From Solidesulfovibrio alcoholivorans DSM 5433 (lineage in GTDB: Bacteria > Desulfobacterota > Desulfovibrionia > Desulfovibrionales > Desulfovibrionaceae): a stretch of DNA of 64,000 bases. Shown in pieces: positions 49,077 through 58,759 of this stretch; the stretch's first letter is position 1, and every line of letters begins with the position of its first letter. The stretch is taken from positions 62,001 through 126,000 of the forward strand of contig NZ_JNJA01000002.1 in assembly GCF_000702665.1 (NCBI RefSeq), written 5' to 3'. The notes beneath the pieces were generated by a model. The model was not told the origin of the DNA and did no database searches. It was given only the letters and a program-made list of their open reading frames with translations. The translations under genes and the position numbers were made by a program.

Positions 49077-50215
49077 GGATCGCCGTCTACTGCCAGCATG
49101 TCCTCGGCATGGGGCACCTTTTCCGCACGCTCGCCATCGTCGAGGCCCTTTCCGGCCACGAGCGCCTGCTCGTCCTCGGCGGCCCGCGCACGCCCGCGTC
49201 CGTGCCCGAGGGGGTTGCCCTGCTGCGCCTGCCGGAACTCTCCATGGACGCCGCGTTCGGCGCGCTTTCCCTTGCCGGCGAGGCCCTCGAGGCGGTGCGC
49301 CGCGCGCGCCGGGAGGCGCTCACCGGGGCGCTGCGCGATTTTTCCCCGGACGTCTTTTTCGTCGAGCTCTATCCCTTCGGCCGCAAGGCCTTCGAGTTCG
49401 AGCTTCTTCCGGCCCTCGAGGCGGTGCGCCGCGCGGGGGGGCGCGCCGTGTGCGGCGTGCGCGACATCCTGGTCGAGAAAAAGGACCAGGCCGGCTACGA
49501 GGCCCGGGTGCTCGACCGGCTGGGGAAATATTACGACGGCGTGTGCGTGCATGCCGATCCGGCGCTCTTCCGGCTCGACGCCACCTTTTCCAGGGCGGCG
49601 GACATTCCCGTGCCCGTGCGCTACACGGGCTACGTGGCCGGCGCGACCGCGAACGGCCGCCCGGTTGCCGCGGTGCGCCGGCAGCTTGGCGTGGCGGGGG
49701 GGAAGGAGCTTGTCGTGGCCAGCGCCGGGGGCGGCAAGGTCGGCGGCGAACTGCTCGCCGCGCTGCTCGCCGCGGCACGGGATTCGCCGCGCCTTTCCCG
49801 GGCGGCCGTGCGCGTCTTTTCCGGGCCGTTTTGCCCGGACGACGTTTTCGCCGGGCTTGTCGCGGCCGCGGAGATGCTGCCCGATGCGCGCGTGGCCCGG
49901 TTCGCCGACGCCTTTCCCGATGTCCTGGCCGCCTGCGACCTGTCCGTGAGCCTTGCCGGTTACAACACCGTCATGGCGCTGCTCGCCGCCGGGGCGCGGG
50001 GGCTGGTCCTGCCTTTCGACCAGAACCGGGAGCAGCGCATGCGGGCGGAGAGGCTTGCCGAACTGGGGCTCCTCGGCATGCTGGCGCCGGACGCGCTTGC
50101 CCCGGCGGTCCTTGCCGCGCGCTGCGTCGCCGCCCTGGACGCGCCGCGCCCGCCCAAGGCGGCCATCGACCTGGGCGGCGCGCGGGGCACGGCGGCGATC
50201 CTGGCCTCGTTTTAA
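49073..50215 (+). CDS. GT-B glycosyltransferase (MurG/PseG-like)
   Basis: A 380-residue enzyme starting with GTG at 49073 and overlapping the phosphatase stop. The N-terminus MRIAVYCQHVLGMGHLFRT carries the GxGH loop of the MurG/GT28 fold; ELVVASAGGGKVGGELL and DLSVSLAGYNTVMALLAAG correspond to the donor-binding half. The precise donor and acceptor cannot be told. Its stop codon overlaps the stop codon of the convergent FkbM gene inside TTTAAA. Confidence 0.82.
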   Translation: MRIAVYCQHVLGMGHLFRTLAIVEALSGHERLLVLGGPRTPASVPEGVALLRLPELSMDAAFGALSLAGEALEAVRRARREALTGALRDFSPDVFFVELYPFGRKAFEFELLPALEAVRRAGGRAVCGVRDILVEKKDQAGYEARVLDRLGKYYDGVCVHADPALFRLDATFSRAADIPVPVRYTGYVAGATANGRPVAAVRRQLGVAGGKELVVASAGGGKVGGELLAALLAAARDSPRLSRAAVRVFSGPFCPDDVFAGLVAAAEMLPDARVARFADAFPDVLAACDLSVSLAGYNTVMALLAAGARGLVLPFDQNREQRMRAERLAELGLLGMLAPDALAPAVLAARCVAALDAPRPPKAAIDLGGARGTAAILASF

Positions 50216-50847
50216 ACGCGGCGAAACAGCGCGTCCCCGGAAACGATCCTGCCTCCCGCGTCGCGGAAGAAATCGTACATCCCGTCAAGCCTGAAGCCGA
50301 ATGCCTTGAGAAACGCCTCCAGTTCCGGCAGCAGCGCCTGCCCGGCGTAGAGCGGCAGCAGCGCCGCCTCGGCGACAACGACCGAAACGCCCGGGAGGAG
50401 CTTCGTCGCGCCGCGAAGCGCCGGCAGTTCGTAGCCCTGCAGGTCGAGCTTGATCACGTCCGCGCAGGCAAGCACCGTGTCCAGGCGCGCCACCGCCACC
50501 TGTTCCGTGTCCGTGACCGCAAGGGCCTCCCCGGCGTATTTGCCGAGGATGCCGGTCGGCGGCAGCAGCGAGGACAGCGTCGGCCGGTTCATGACGGCAA
50601 GGGGCAGCATGGTTTCCGTTTCACCCAGAGCCAGGGCGTGGGCGCGCACCCGGACGTCCCCGGCAAAGCGCTTGGCGAGCTTGCGGACCAGCCGCGTCTG
50701 GGGCTCGAAGGCTTCCACGCGCGCCTGGGGGAACGCCGCAAGGAGCCGGGCCGCCACATTGCCCTTGTTGGCACCGCCGTCCACGATCACGGGCGCGTGG
50801 GGCAGGGGCAGCGCCTCCAGACGCAACAGCCAGCCTTCTCGGGTCAT
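50212..50847 (-). CDS. FkbM-family methyltransferase
   Basis: A 211-residue SAM-dependent O-methyltransferase. Motif I is VIVDGGANKGNVAARLL at residues 20-36, motif II VEAFEPQ, and the FkbM hallmark is DVIKLDLQGYELPALRGA. Such enzymes methylate sugars or natural-product hydroxyls, often in glycan loci, which fits the adjacent glycosyltransferases. Its ATG overlaps the stop of the upstream kinase (ATGA, 50844-50847), so it is translationally coupled to a signalling protein, an odd partnership. Confidence 0.9.
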   Translation of the reverse strand: MTREGWLLRLEALPLPHAPVIVDGGANKGNVAARLLAAFPQARVEAFEPQTRLVRKLAKRFAGDVRVRAHALALGETETMLPLAVMNRPTLSSLLPPTGILGKYAGEALAVTDTEQVAVARLDTVLACADVIKLDLQGYELPALRGATKLLPGVSVVVAEAALLPLYAGQALLPELEAFLKAFGFRLDGMYDFFRDAGGRIVSGDALFRRV

Positions 50848-52370
50848 GAAGCCTGTCCCGGCCCGGGCAGGGCGGCCGCTTCGTCTTCCCCGGCGTCCTC
50901 TTCCTCGGCGTCGCCCTCGAACGGGGGCAGGGGTTCGCTTAGCGGCCCGAGCGGCAGCTGGACCGTGAAGGCCGCCTCTTTGCCGATCTGGGAAAAGGTC
51001 AGGGCGCCGCCCATGTTTTTGACGATGCGGTAGGAAAGCGGCAGCCCCATGCGCTCGTCGCCCTCCTGGAAGGGCAGGAAGAGCAGATCCGGTTCGCGCA
51101 CCGGCAGGGAGGTGGTGAAGGCCACGTCGAGGTGGGCGAAACGGGCGTGGCGCGAGGAGGCGATTTCCACCCGGCCGCCCTCGGGCAGGTTGCGGGCGGC
51201 GAAGCGTACGAGGCTCGTGACCACCTGCGTGAGCAGTTCCGGGTCGAGCTGGAGTTCCGGCAGGGCCGGGGCCAGGTGCGTGCGCGCCGAAATGTCCCGG
51301 GTGGAGAATTCCGGGGCCAGGAATTCCAGGGCGGCGGTGACGATGGCGCTTAAGGCGCACTGGCGCGGCCGCAGGTCCACGGGGTGCAGGTAGGTGCTGA
51401 TGCGGTTGAGGATGTCCTCCAGGCGGCGGGCCTCGGCCAGGATGATGGCCGCCTCGCGACTTTCCGGCATGCGGGCTTGCAGGCGGTGGGCGAAGCCGGC
51501 GATGGAGAAAAGCGGGTTCCTGATCTCGTGGGCCACTTCGGCGGAGATCGCGCCCAGGGTCTTGAGCTTTTCCTCCTGCACCACGAAACGCTCGAGCTCC
51601 ACCCGGTCGGTGATGTCCACCACGATGCCTTCGATGGAGGCGGCCTCGCCGCCTTGCGTCGGCCGCGCCGAGGGGATGGCCCGCAGCAGGGCGTGGATGG
51701 TGGCCCCGTTTTTGTGCACGAACCGGCATTCCTCGGTGCGCGCGCGCTCCCTCGAGCTGAAGCCGCGGCGGCACAGGGCGCGCACGCGCTCGCGGTCCTC
51801 GGGATGGACGCAGGAAAAAAACCAGTCCTGCGCGGTGAGCGCCTCGCCCCGGGAATAGCCGAGCAGCTGGCGGCAGAACTTGTTTATAAACGCCAGGTTG
51901 CCTGCGGCGTCCAGCACGAACACGAGCAGCGGCAGGTTCTGCACGAGGTTGAAATAGCGTTTTTCGGCCAGGCGCACGGCGCGGGACAGGTGCTCGCGTT
52001 CGAGCACCGCCTCCAGGGCGTGGTCGAGCAGGTCGAAGCTCACGATGGGTTTTTGCAGGTAGTCGGCCGCGCCCATGCGGAAGGCGCGGACCACGCCCGC
52101 GATCTCGTCCTGGCCCGAAATGATGATCACCGGCGGCGGCTCGCCGCCCTCGCGCCCGAGCGCGGCCAGCACCTCGAAGCCGTCGAGCCCCGGCAGGCGC
52201 AGGTCCAGGAGCACGGCGTCGGGTTTTTCGCCGGCCACGAGCGAAAGCCCCGTGCGGCCGTCCGCGGCTTCGACCGTCGCATATCCCGATCCGGCCAGCC
52301 AGAGCACCAATGCCCGGCGGACGTCGGCATCGTCCTCGACGACGAGAATTTTGGCTTTTTTGTCGGACAT
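50844..52370 (-). CDS. Receiver-PAS-histidine kinase with degenerate ATPase domain
   Basis: A 508-residue soluble protein from the ATG at 52370 (GGGAG upstream). An N-terminal receiver domain has D56 (VLLDLRLPG) and the conserved K in YLQKP; a PAS domain spans about 140-260; the H-box is VAHEIRNPLFS with H281. The following domain is shaped like HATPase_c but lacks the N-box asparagine (VTSLVRFAARNL) and the DxGxG loop (DVAFTTSLPVREPD), keeping only MGLPLSYRIVKNMGG as a G2-like segment. ATP binding is therefore doubtful; it may be phosphorylated by another kinase. The C-terminal tail is acidic. The gene overlaps an FkbM methyltransferase. Confidence 0.88.
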   Translation of the reverse strand: MSDKKAKILVVEDDADVRRALVLWLAGSGYATVEAADGRTGLSLVAGEKPDAVLLDLRLPGLDGFEVLAALGREGGEPPPVIIISGQDEIAGVVRAFRMGAADYLQKPIVSFDLLDHALEAVLEREHLSRAVRLAEKRYFNLVQNLPLLVFVLDAAGNLAFINKFCRQLLGYSRGEALTAQDWFFSCVHPEDRERVRALCRRGFSSRERARTEECRFVHKNGATIHALLRAIPSARPTQGGEAASIEGIVVDITDRVELERFVVQEEKLKTLGAISAEVAHEIRNPLFSIAGFAHRLQARMPESREAAIILAEARRLEDILNRISTYLHPVDLRPRQCALSAIVTAALEFLAPEFSTRDISARTHLAPALPELQLDPELLTQVVTSLVRFAARNLPEGGRVEIASSRHARFAHLDVAFTTSLPVREPDLLFLPFQEGDERMGLPLSYRIVKNMGGALTFSQIGKEAAFTVQLPLGPLSEPLPPFEGDAEEEDAGEDEAAALPGPGQAS

Positions 52371-52628
52371 GGCAGGACTCCCGGGAAGACGGGTTGCGGT
52401 CGAGCCTACTCCAATCGGGCGCGTATCGCCAGGGGCGGCGTTCGGCGGGGCGGTCATTTTTTGTTGTTGCAAAAGTGTCAACTTCCATCTAGGGGGAATT
52501 TTCGTCGTGCCGTCCTCGCGGAGCGGGCCGATACGCCGCAAGGCGTTTCGGACCACCCCGTCCGGGCGGATGGAGACACGGCGCGGCTGTGGCGCGATCG
52601 ACAAAATCGTTACGAGAGGGGGAAACTC

Positions 52629-53843
52629 ATGAACGCGGCGGATACCGCCTTTGTGCTCATTTCGGCTGCCCTGGTCATGCTCATGACCCCGGGCCTGGCC
52701 CTGTTTTACGGCGGCATGGTCCGGGGCAAGAACATCCTCGGCACGCTCATGCACTCCAACATTCTGCTCGGCACCGTCACCATCCTGTGGGCCATCGTCG
52801 GCTACTCGTTGGCGTTCGGCGGTGACATCGGCGGCTTCATCGGCAACCTGGACTTCATGTTCCTCAAGGGCGTCGGCACGGCGGCCAAGGAAGGCGTGGA
52901 CAACATCCCGCACCTGGCCTTCATGATCTTCCAGTGCATGTTCGCCGTCATCACGCCGGCGCTCATCACCGGCGCGTTCGCCGAGCGCATCAAATTTTCC
53001 GGATTCGTCCTTTTCACCTGCCTCTGGCTGATCGTGGTCTACTGCCCCATGGCCCACTGGGTCTGGGGCGGCGGCTGGATGGCCAAGATGGGTGCGCTGG
53101 ACTTCGCCGGCGGCGCGGTGGTCCACATGAGCTCCGGCGCGTCCGCCCTGGCCGCCGCGCTCTACCTGGGCCGTCGCCACGGCTACGGCAAGCAGGCGTT
53201 CATTCCGCACAACCTGCCCCTGACCATCCTCGGCGCGGGCCTGCTCTGGTTCGGCTGGTTCGGCTTCAACGCCGGCAGCGCCCTGGCCGCCAACGGCCTG
53301 GCCGCCTCGGCCTTCGTCACCACCCACCTCGCCGCCGCGGCCGCGGCCGTCAGCTGGATCGTGGTGGAGTGGCTGCACCGCGGCAAGCCGACCACGCTCG
53401 GCATGGCTTCCGGCGCGGTGGCCGGGCTCGTGGCCATCACCCCGGCGGCGGGCTTCGTCGAGCCCATGCCGGCCATCCTCATGGGCCTGGTCGCCGGCGC
53501 GCTGTGCTACGGCGGCGTGCTCATGAAGGGCGTGTTCAAGTACGACGACTCCCTGGACGTGGTCGGCATCCACGGCCTCGGCGGCACCTTCGGCGCCCTG
53601 GCCACGGGTCTTTTCGCCACCACGGCCGTCAACGACGCCGGGGCCAACGGCCTGTTCTACGGCAACCCCGGACAGTTGTGGATCCAGTTCGTGTCCGTGG
53701 TCGCCACCTGGGCGTTCTGCTTCGTCATGTCCCTGATCCTCTTTAAAGTCGTGGACTTGATGGTCGGTATTCGGGTAAGCCAGGACGACGAGAACAAGGG
53801 TCTCGACGTCAGCCAGCACAGCGAAGTCGGCTACCAGCTCTAA
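52629..53843 (+). CDS. amt: Ammonium transporter
   Basis: A 404-residue Amt/MEP/Rh channel with eleven membrane segments. Landmarks are TPGLALFYGGMV near the N-terminus, FAERIKFSGF, VVHMSSGASALA (the first pore His region), WFGWFGFNAGSA, THLAAAAAAVSW and DVVGIHGLGGTFGALATGLFA with the second pore histidine. No N-terminal signal peptide precedes segment one. It conducts ammonium or ammonia inward. The glnK gene follows after 21 bases, the classic arrangement in which the PII protein blocks the channel when nitrogen is plentiful. No convincing sigma-54 or NtrC-type site was found upstream. Confidence 0.96.
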   Translation: MNAADTAFVLISAALVMLMTPGLALFYGGMVRGKNILGTLMHSNILLGTVTILWAIVGYSLAFGGDIGGFIGNLDFMFLKGVGTAAKEGVDNIPHLAFMIFQCMFAVITPALITGAFAERIKFSGFVLFTCLWLIVVYCPMAHWVWGGGWMAKMGALDFAGGAVVHMSSGASALAAALYLGRRHGYGKQAFIPHNLPLTILGAGLLWFGWFGFNAGSALAANGLAASAFVTTHLAAAAAAVSWIVVEWLHRGKPTTLGMASGAVAGLVAITPAAGFVEPMPAILMGLVAGALCYGGVLMKGVFKYDDSLDVVGIHGLGGTFGALATGLFATTAVNDAGANGLFYGNPGQLWIQFVSVVATWAFCFVMSLILFKVVDLMVGIRVSQDDENKGLDVSQHSEVGYQL

Positions 53844-54203
<360 letters not shown>

Positions 54204-54251
54204 CCGGGCGGCGGGGAATCTTCCCCGGCCCCGTCAATCCCTCACACGTCG

Positions 54252-54291
54252 CCGGGGAGGAGAGCGGATACGCGCGCTCCTCCCCGGTTTT
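54252..54291 (+). terminator. Intrinsic terminator after glnK
   Basis: CCGGGGAGGAG (54252-54262) pairs with CTCCTCCCCGG (54277-54287) over 11 pairs, followed by TTTT. It separates amt-glnK from glnD. Confidence 0.85.
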
Positions 54292-54315
54292 GCGTTCGCG
54301 CCACAGGAGAACGGC

Positions 54316-56976
54316 ATGGTCCCAGCCGAAAGGCCCCAAAGCGCGGCCCGTCTCGTCGAGGGCAAGGCCCTGCTGGATACGGCCCTGGCCGACGGCAACG
54401 TGGATGTGGCCTATGTGCGCGCCCTGTCCGACGTCTACGACCGCTATTTTCGCGAACGGCTGGCCGAGTTCGAGGAGGACGGCGCGGTGCGCCCCACATT
54501 CGCCCTGGTCGCCGTGGGCGGCTATGGCCGCCGGGAGCTGTGCCCGGCCTCGGACATCGACGTGCTCGTGGTCTACGGCGGCGAGGCCCCGGGCGACGCC
54601 GCCGAGCTGGCCCGGTTCCTCTTTTTCCCCTTGTGGGACCTGGGCGTGGACCTCGGCCACGGGGTGCGCGCGATCAGCGAATGCCTGGAGCTTGCGCGCA
54701 GGGACCAGCAGGTGCTGGCGTCGTTTCTCGACATGCGCGTGGTGGCCGGCGAAACGGCCGTGGGCGAGGGGCTGCTCGACCGGTTGCGCCGGGACGTCTT
54801 TCCCGCCTGCGCCGCGGATTTCGCCCGCTGGCTCGACGCGGCCAACGCCGTGCGCAAGCACAACTACGGCGACGCCGGCGGCATGCTCGAACCGGACCTC
54901 AAAAACGGCCTCGGGGGCCTACGCGACGCGCATCAGGTCCGCTGGCTTCTGGCCCTGGACCCGGGCCGCGACGGCGACGCGCGGGTGCTCGCCAGGGAGC
55001 TCGCCGCCCTGGAAGCCGACGCCGCCTTCGTGCTCACGGCGCGCATGCACCTGCACCGCCTGTGCGGCCGCAAGAGCGACAAGCTTTATTTCGAGTTCCA
55101 GGAGCGCCTGGCCGAGGCCATGGGTTTCGGCCCACGGGGCGACCGGGCCGGGGTGGAGCGCTTCCTCTCGCGGCTGCTGCGCCGCATGGCCGACATCAAG
55201 GCCCTGCGCGCCTCGGCCTGGCCGCTTCTGGCCGGGGCCGTGGGCGCGGTGGACCTGGACGCCCCGGCCGTGCCCCTGTCCGGCGGCGTGGAGCGGGCCG
55301 CCGAGGGCATCCGTTTTTCCCCGGGGCTTTCCGACGCGGCGGCCATGGAGGCCGTCTTCGACCTGCTCGGCGCAGGCGCCGCGACCGGCGTGCCCCCCTC
55401 CCACGAAACCATGCGCCGCCTGCGCTCCCTGGCCGTCGCCCTCGGGAGGCTGGCCGACGTGTCGCCGCGCACGGCGCGGCGTCTCTACGAGGGACTTGGC
55501 GCGGTGATGCTCGCCGACACCACGGGCGCGGCCATGGACGCGGTCATGTCCTCGGGGCTCCTTCGCGCCTTGCTGCCGGAATTCGCCCGCGTCGAGGACA
55601 TCGTTTCCTTCGACATCTACCACGTCCATCCCGTGGGCCGGCACAGCCTGGAGGCGGTGCGCCTGCTTGCCGCGCTGCGCGCCGGCGAGGGCGATGCGCG
55701 GTTTCGCGCGCTCCTTGCCGGCCTGCCCCGGCCCGAACTCGTCTTCTGGGGAACGCTGCTGCACGACGTGGGCAAGGGCCTTGGCGGCGGGCACGCCGAA
55801 AAGGGCGCGGCCCTGGCCGAGGAGATGCTCTCCCGCCTGTCCGCGCCGCCCGAGGCCCGGCAGGCCGTGGCCGCGCTCGTGCGCGAACACCTGCTTTTGC
55901 CCGAGACGGCCACGGGCCGCGACCTGGCCGACCCCGACGTGGTCGCCCGGGTCGCCTCGCGCGCGGCCACGGTGGAACTGCTCGACATGCTGGCGCTCAT
56001 CGCCCGCTGCGACGGCCTGGCCACCGGGCCGCAGGCCTGGACCGCCTGGAAGGAGACCCTCGTCCTCGACCTCTACGCCAAGGTGCGCACGGCCATCGAG
56101 CAGGGTCGGCTTTTCGACCGCGACGACGCCCGGGTCATGCTCGCCACGCGCGAACGGCTGCGCGAGGCGGCCAAGGGCCGCCTGGACCCCGAGGCCCTGG
56201 AACGGGCCATCCTGGCCATGCCGCCGCGCTATCTGGTCGTGGAGAGCCCGGAGACCATTCTCGCCCACCTGGAACTCCTGACCCGGCTCGACGCCGCGGC
56301 GGCCGAGGAGCGGCGCATGCGCCCGAGCCCCCGGGAAGGGCAGGGCGGCCGCGACGTGGTGGCGCTTGCCCACGAGGCCCTGCCCGGCGGCGAAGGCTTC
56401 GCCGTCACCGTGGTGGCGCGGCGGGTGCGGGCGCTCTTCGCCACCGTGGCCGGCGTGCTCGCCCTGCACGACCTCTCCATCCACGACGCGGACGTGTTCG
56501 TCTTAAACGACGGCGCGACCATCCTCTCCCTGCGTACGGCCAACCCCCCCGACGTGCTCTACGCCGACGAGGTCTTCGCCCGGGTGCAGCGGGCCATCCG
56601 CTACGCCCTGACCGGCAAGCTCTTCCTGGCCTACCGTCTGGCCCGGAAGCGGGCGTCGCTGCTTTTCGGCCCCACGGTCTCCGGACCGCGCACGCCGCCG
56701 GCCATCGTGCTGGACAACCGCGCCTCGGACCTCTTTACGGTGATCGAGGTGACCTGCGACGACCGGGTGGGCCTTTTATACGACATCGCCCGCACGCTCT
56801 ACGAGCTGCGCCTGGAAACGCACCTGGCCAAGGTGATGACGCCGGCCGGCCGGGTGCGTGACGTGTTTTACGTGCGCGGCTACGACGGCCGACGCGTGGA
56901 GGACCCCGAGCAGGTGCGGGAAATCAAGGCGGCGTTGCTCCACCGGCTGGCCGATGATCTGTGCGTGTTGCACTGA
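54316..56976 (+). CDS. glnD: PII uridylyltransferase/uridylyl-removing enzyme
   Basis: An 886-residue GlnD. The nucleotidyltransferase motif is GGYGRRELCPASDIDVLVVY; the HD hydrolase part has VHPVGRHSLEAVRLL and LHDVGKGLGGGHAEKGA; two ACT domains follow, the last starting FTVIEVTCDDRVGLLYDIA near residue 810. It uridylylates PII under nitrogen limitation and removes UMP when glutamine is high. The ATG at 54316 lies 13 bases after the terminator stem of glnK, with CAGGAGAA as ribosome site, so the terminator and its start region almost touch and read-through may set its level. Confidence 0.95.
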   Translation: MVPAERPQSAARLVEGKALLDTALADGNVDVAYVRALSDVYDRYFRERLAEFEEDGAVRPTFALVAVGGYGRRELCPASDIDVLVVYGGEAPGDAAELARFLFFPLWDLGVDLGHGVRAISECLELARRDQQVLASFLDMRVVAGETAVGEGLLDRLRRDVFPACAADFARWLDAANAVRKHNYGDAGGMLEPDLKNGLGGLRDAHQVRWLLALDPGRDGDARVLARELAALEADAAFVLTARMHLHRLCGRKSDKLYFEFQERLAEAMGFGPRGDRAGVERFLSRLLRRMADIKALRASAWPLLAGAVGAVDLDAPAVPLSGGVERAAEGIRFSPGLSDAAAMEAVFDLLGAGAATGVPPSHETMRRLRSLAVALGRLADVSPRTARRLYEGLGAVMLADTTGAAMDAVMSSGLLRALLPEFARVEDIVSFDIYHVHPVGRHSLEAVRLLAALRAGEGDARFRALLAGLPRPELVFWGTLLHDVGKGLGGGHAEKGAALAEEMLSRLSAPPEARQAVAALVREHLLLPETATGRDLADPDVVARVASRAATVELLDMLALIARCDGLATGPQAWTAWKETLVLDLYAKVRTAIEQGRLFDRDDARVMLATRERLREAAKGRLDPEALERAILAMPPRYLVVESPETILAHLELLTRLDAAAAEERRMRPSPREGQGGRDVVALAHEALPGGEGFAVTVVARRVRALFATVAGVLALHDLSIHDADVFVLNDGATILSLRTANPPDVLYADEVFARVQRAIRYALTGKLFLAYRLARKRASLLFGPTVSGPRTPPAIVLDNRASDLFTVIEVTCDDRVGLLYDIARTLYELRLETHLAKVMTPAGRVRDVFYVRGYDGRRVEDPEQVREIKAALLHRLADDLCVLH

Positions 56977-57111
56977 CCGTATGACCGGGCTCGCGCGGCG
57001 CGGCGCAATGCTTTCTGCGTCGCCCGCGCTTGACGCCGGCCGTCAATGCGGCGATATATTGGACATCCGCGCCGCGCCGTGATGCCATGAAGCGGCCGGC
57101 AAGGAGTTTTC

Positions 57112-57765
57112 ATGACGGACCGCGACGCCACGCCCCTTACGCCGCGCATCGGCGAGCCTGCCCCGGACTTCGAGGCGGAAACCACCCACGGCATCCTGCG
57201 CCTGGAGGATTTCCGGGAAAGCTGGCTGGTGCTCTTCTCCCACCCTGCGGACTTCACTCCCGTGTGCGCGACCGAACTCATCGCCTTCGCCGGGGCGCGC
57301 GAAAAGCTGCGCGCCATGCGCTGCGAACTGCTGGGCCTGTCCGTGGACTCCGTTTTTTCCCACATCGCCTGGGTGCGTTCCCTCGAATCCAGGTTCGCCG
57401 TGACCATCGACTTTCCCCTGGTGGCCGACGTCACCGGAGAGATGGCCCGGCGCTACGGCATGCTCATGTCCGCCGAATCCCCCAACGAACCGGTCCGCAT
57501 GACCTATGTCATCGACGACCGCGGCATCGTGCGGGCGTTTTCGGCCTACCCCATGACCACGGGGCGGGACGTGGGCGAAATCGTGCGCCTGGTGGCCGCG
57601 TTGCAGGCCACCGACGCCCATGGGGTCGCCACCCCTGCCGGCTGGAAGCCGGGCGAGCCGGTGCTCGCTCCGCCGCCGCGCACGCAGGCCATGGCCGAGG
57701 AAAGGGCCAAGGCGGGCGGTGCGGCCTGTCCGGATTGGTATTTTTGCAAAAAGGAGACTTCATGA
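57112..57765 (+). CDS. Peroxiredoxin (Prx6/AhpC-TSA family)
   Basis: A 217-residue peroxiredoxin. The peroxidatic cysteine is C52 in HPADFTPVCATE; the C-terminal pair C206 and C212 in ACPDWYFC is the CxDWxxC element of archaeal/bacterial Prx6-type enzymes that supplies the resolving cysteine. It reduces hydrogen peroxide and organic peroxides in the cytoplasm. Ribosome site AAGGAG lies 6 bases upstream. Its stop codon overlaps the start of a small gene (ATGA). Confidence 0.93.
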   Translation: MTDRDATPLTPRIGEPAPDFEAETTHGILRLEDFRESWLVLFSHPADFTPVCATELIAFAGAREKLRAMRCELLGLSVDSVFSHIAWVRSLESRFAVTIDFPLVADVTGEMARRYGMLMSAESPNEPVRMTYVIDDRGIVRAFSAYPMTTGRDVGEIVRLVAALQATDAHGVATPAGWKPGEPVLAPPPRTQAMAEERAKAGGAACPDWYFCKKETS

Positions 57766-58019
57766 CTTCCGATGCCCGCATCGATGCGGACGAAAGCATT
57801 GCTGCGATAAAGCCCGACGGAGCCCTGACCCAGACCGCCAAGGACATCCTGCGCGCCTGTGATCCGCCGGCCACGGAAGAAGACATCAGCCGGGCCCTGG
57901 TGCGCCACTTTTCCCAGGTGCAGCCCATGGTGCGCGACATGGTGAACCTGGGGCTGCTCGAAGAGGTCGAAGGCCGCCTCGCCCCGACGGAACTGGCCTT
58001 GGAGAAGTTGTCCCGGTAG
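57762..58019 (+). CDS. Small winged-helix-like protein
   Basis: An 85-residue acidic protein translated from the ATG at 57762, which overlaps the peroxiredoxin stop. The segment LTQTAKDILRACDPPATEEDISRAL then VRDMVNLGLLEEVEGRL reads like a winged-helix fold of the MarR/ArsR shape without the wing cysteines. A regulatory or peroxiredoxin-associated role is possible but unproven; I do not recognise the family. Confidence 0.75.
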   Translation: MTSDARIDADESIAAIKPDGALTQTAKDILRACDPPATEEDISRALVRHFSQVQPMVRDMVNLGLLEEVEGRLAPTELALEKLSR

Positions 58020-58159
58020 CGCGGGTGCGCTGCCGGGAAACCGCAAGGAGGGAGACGCCGCGGCTCTCCCGACGCCCTTTACGGCCGGGGATTGGGGTAT
58101 TATGTACCCCTGGCGCATCGCGGCGGACACCGGGCCGCGGCGCGCCGGGAGGTTGGGTC

Positions 58160-58759
58160 ATGTCCATGGATCGGCCGGGGACGGCTCCCACGCCGCAGGT
58201 GACGGACATCTGCGCCCGTTGCGCCGCCGCCGGCCCCACCTGTTGCGAGTTGACCCCGGGCCACGAGGACCAGTGCTTCCCCGTTTCCGAGTCGGAGCGG
58301 CACCGCATCGTCGAACATGCGGGCCTTTCGCGCGGGGCCTTCACCGCGGAGCCCAACAGCGCCGCATTCCTGTCCGGCATGCACCGCCTGTTTCCCCGGG
58401 AACGCCAGGCCGTGGAAGCGCTTTTCCCGGCGGGCGGCCGCCATCTGCGCCTGTCGGTTTCGCCGGCCGGGCGTTGCGTGTTTTTGCGTTCCGACGGCTG
58501 CGCCTTGCCAAGGCAGGCGCGGCCGTATTATTGCCGCCTCTTCCCGTTCTGGATGGCCTCGGACAGGGTGTCGGGCTTTGCCGCCGCGACCTGCCTGGTC
58601 CATCGGGAAGGCCGCACCGTGACCGGGATGCTCGCCTTGCTTGACGTCACCGAAGCCCAGGTACGGGACTTGCATGGTCGGCTGCGGCTGGCCTGGGGCC
58701 TGCCGCCCAAGGAAGGCATGCCCGCCGTCACTCCCCCCCCAGCGAGATTTGGCACGTGA
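58160..58759 (+). CDS. YkgJ-family cysteine cluster protein
   Basis: A 199-residue protein starting at the ATG at 58160, which follows GGGAGG by seven bases. It has the family's cysteines in ICARCAAAGPTCCELTPG near the N-terminus, CVFLRSDGCALPRQARPYYCRLFPFW in the middle (region around residues 105-130) and ATCLVHREG, expected to bind zinc or an iron-sulfur cluster. Function is unknown. Its stop overlaps the GTG start of PBP1A by GTGA, so the two are coupled. Confidence 0.85.
   Translation: MSMDRPGTAPTPQVTDICARCAAAGPTCCELTPGHEDQCFPVSESERHRIVEHAGLSRGAFTAEPNSAAFLSGMHRLFPRERQAVEALFPAGGRHLRLSVSPAGRCVFLRSDGCALPRQARPYYCRLFPFWMASDRVSGFAAATCLVHREGRTVTGMLALLDVTEAQVRDLHGRLRLAWGLPPKEGMPAVTPPPARFGT

Noticed and set aside
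52371..52628. Sigma-54 promoter upstream of amt
   Set aside because: TTGCA occurs at about 52468 but no GG is found at the required distance, so nothing is claimed despite the usual nitrogen control of amt.
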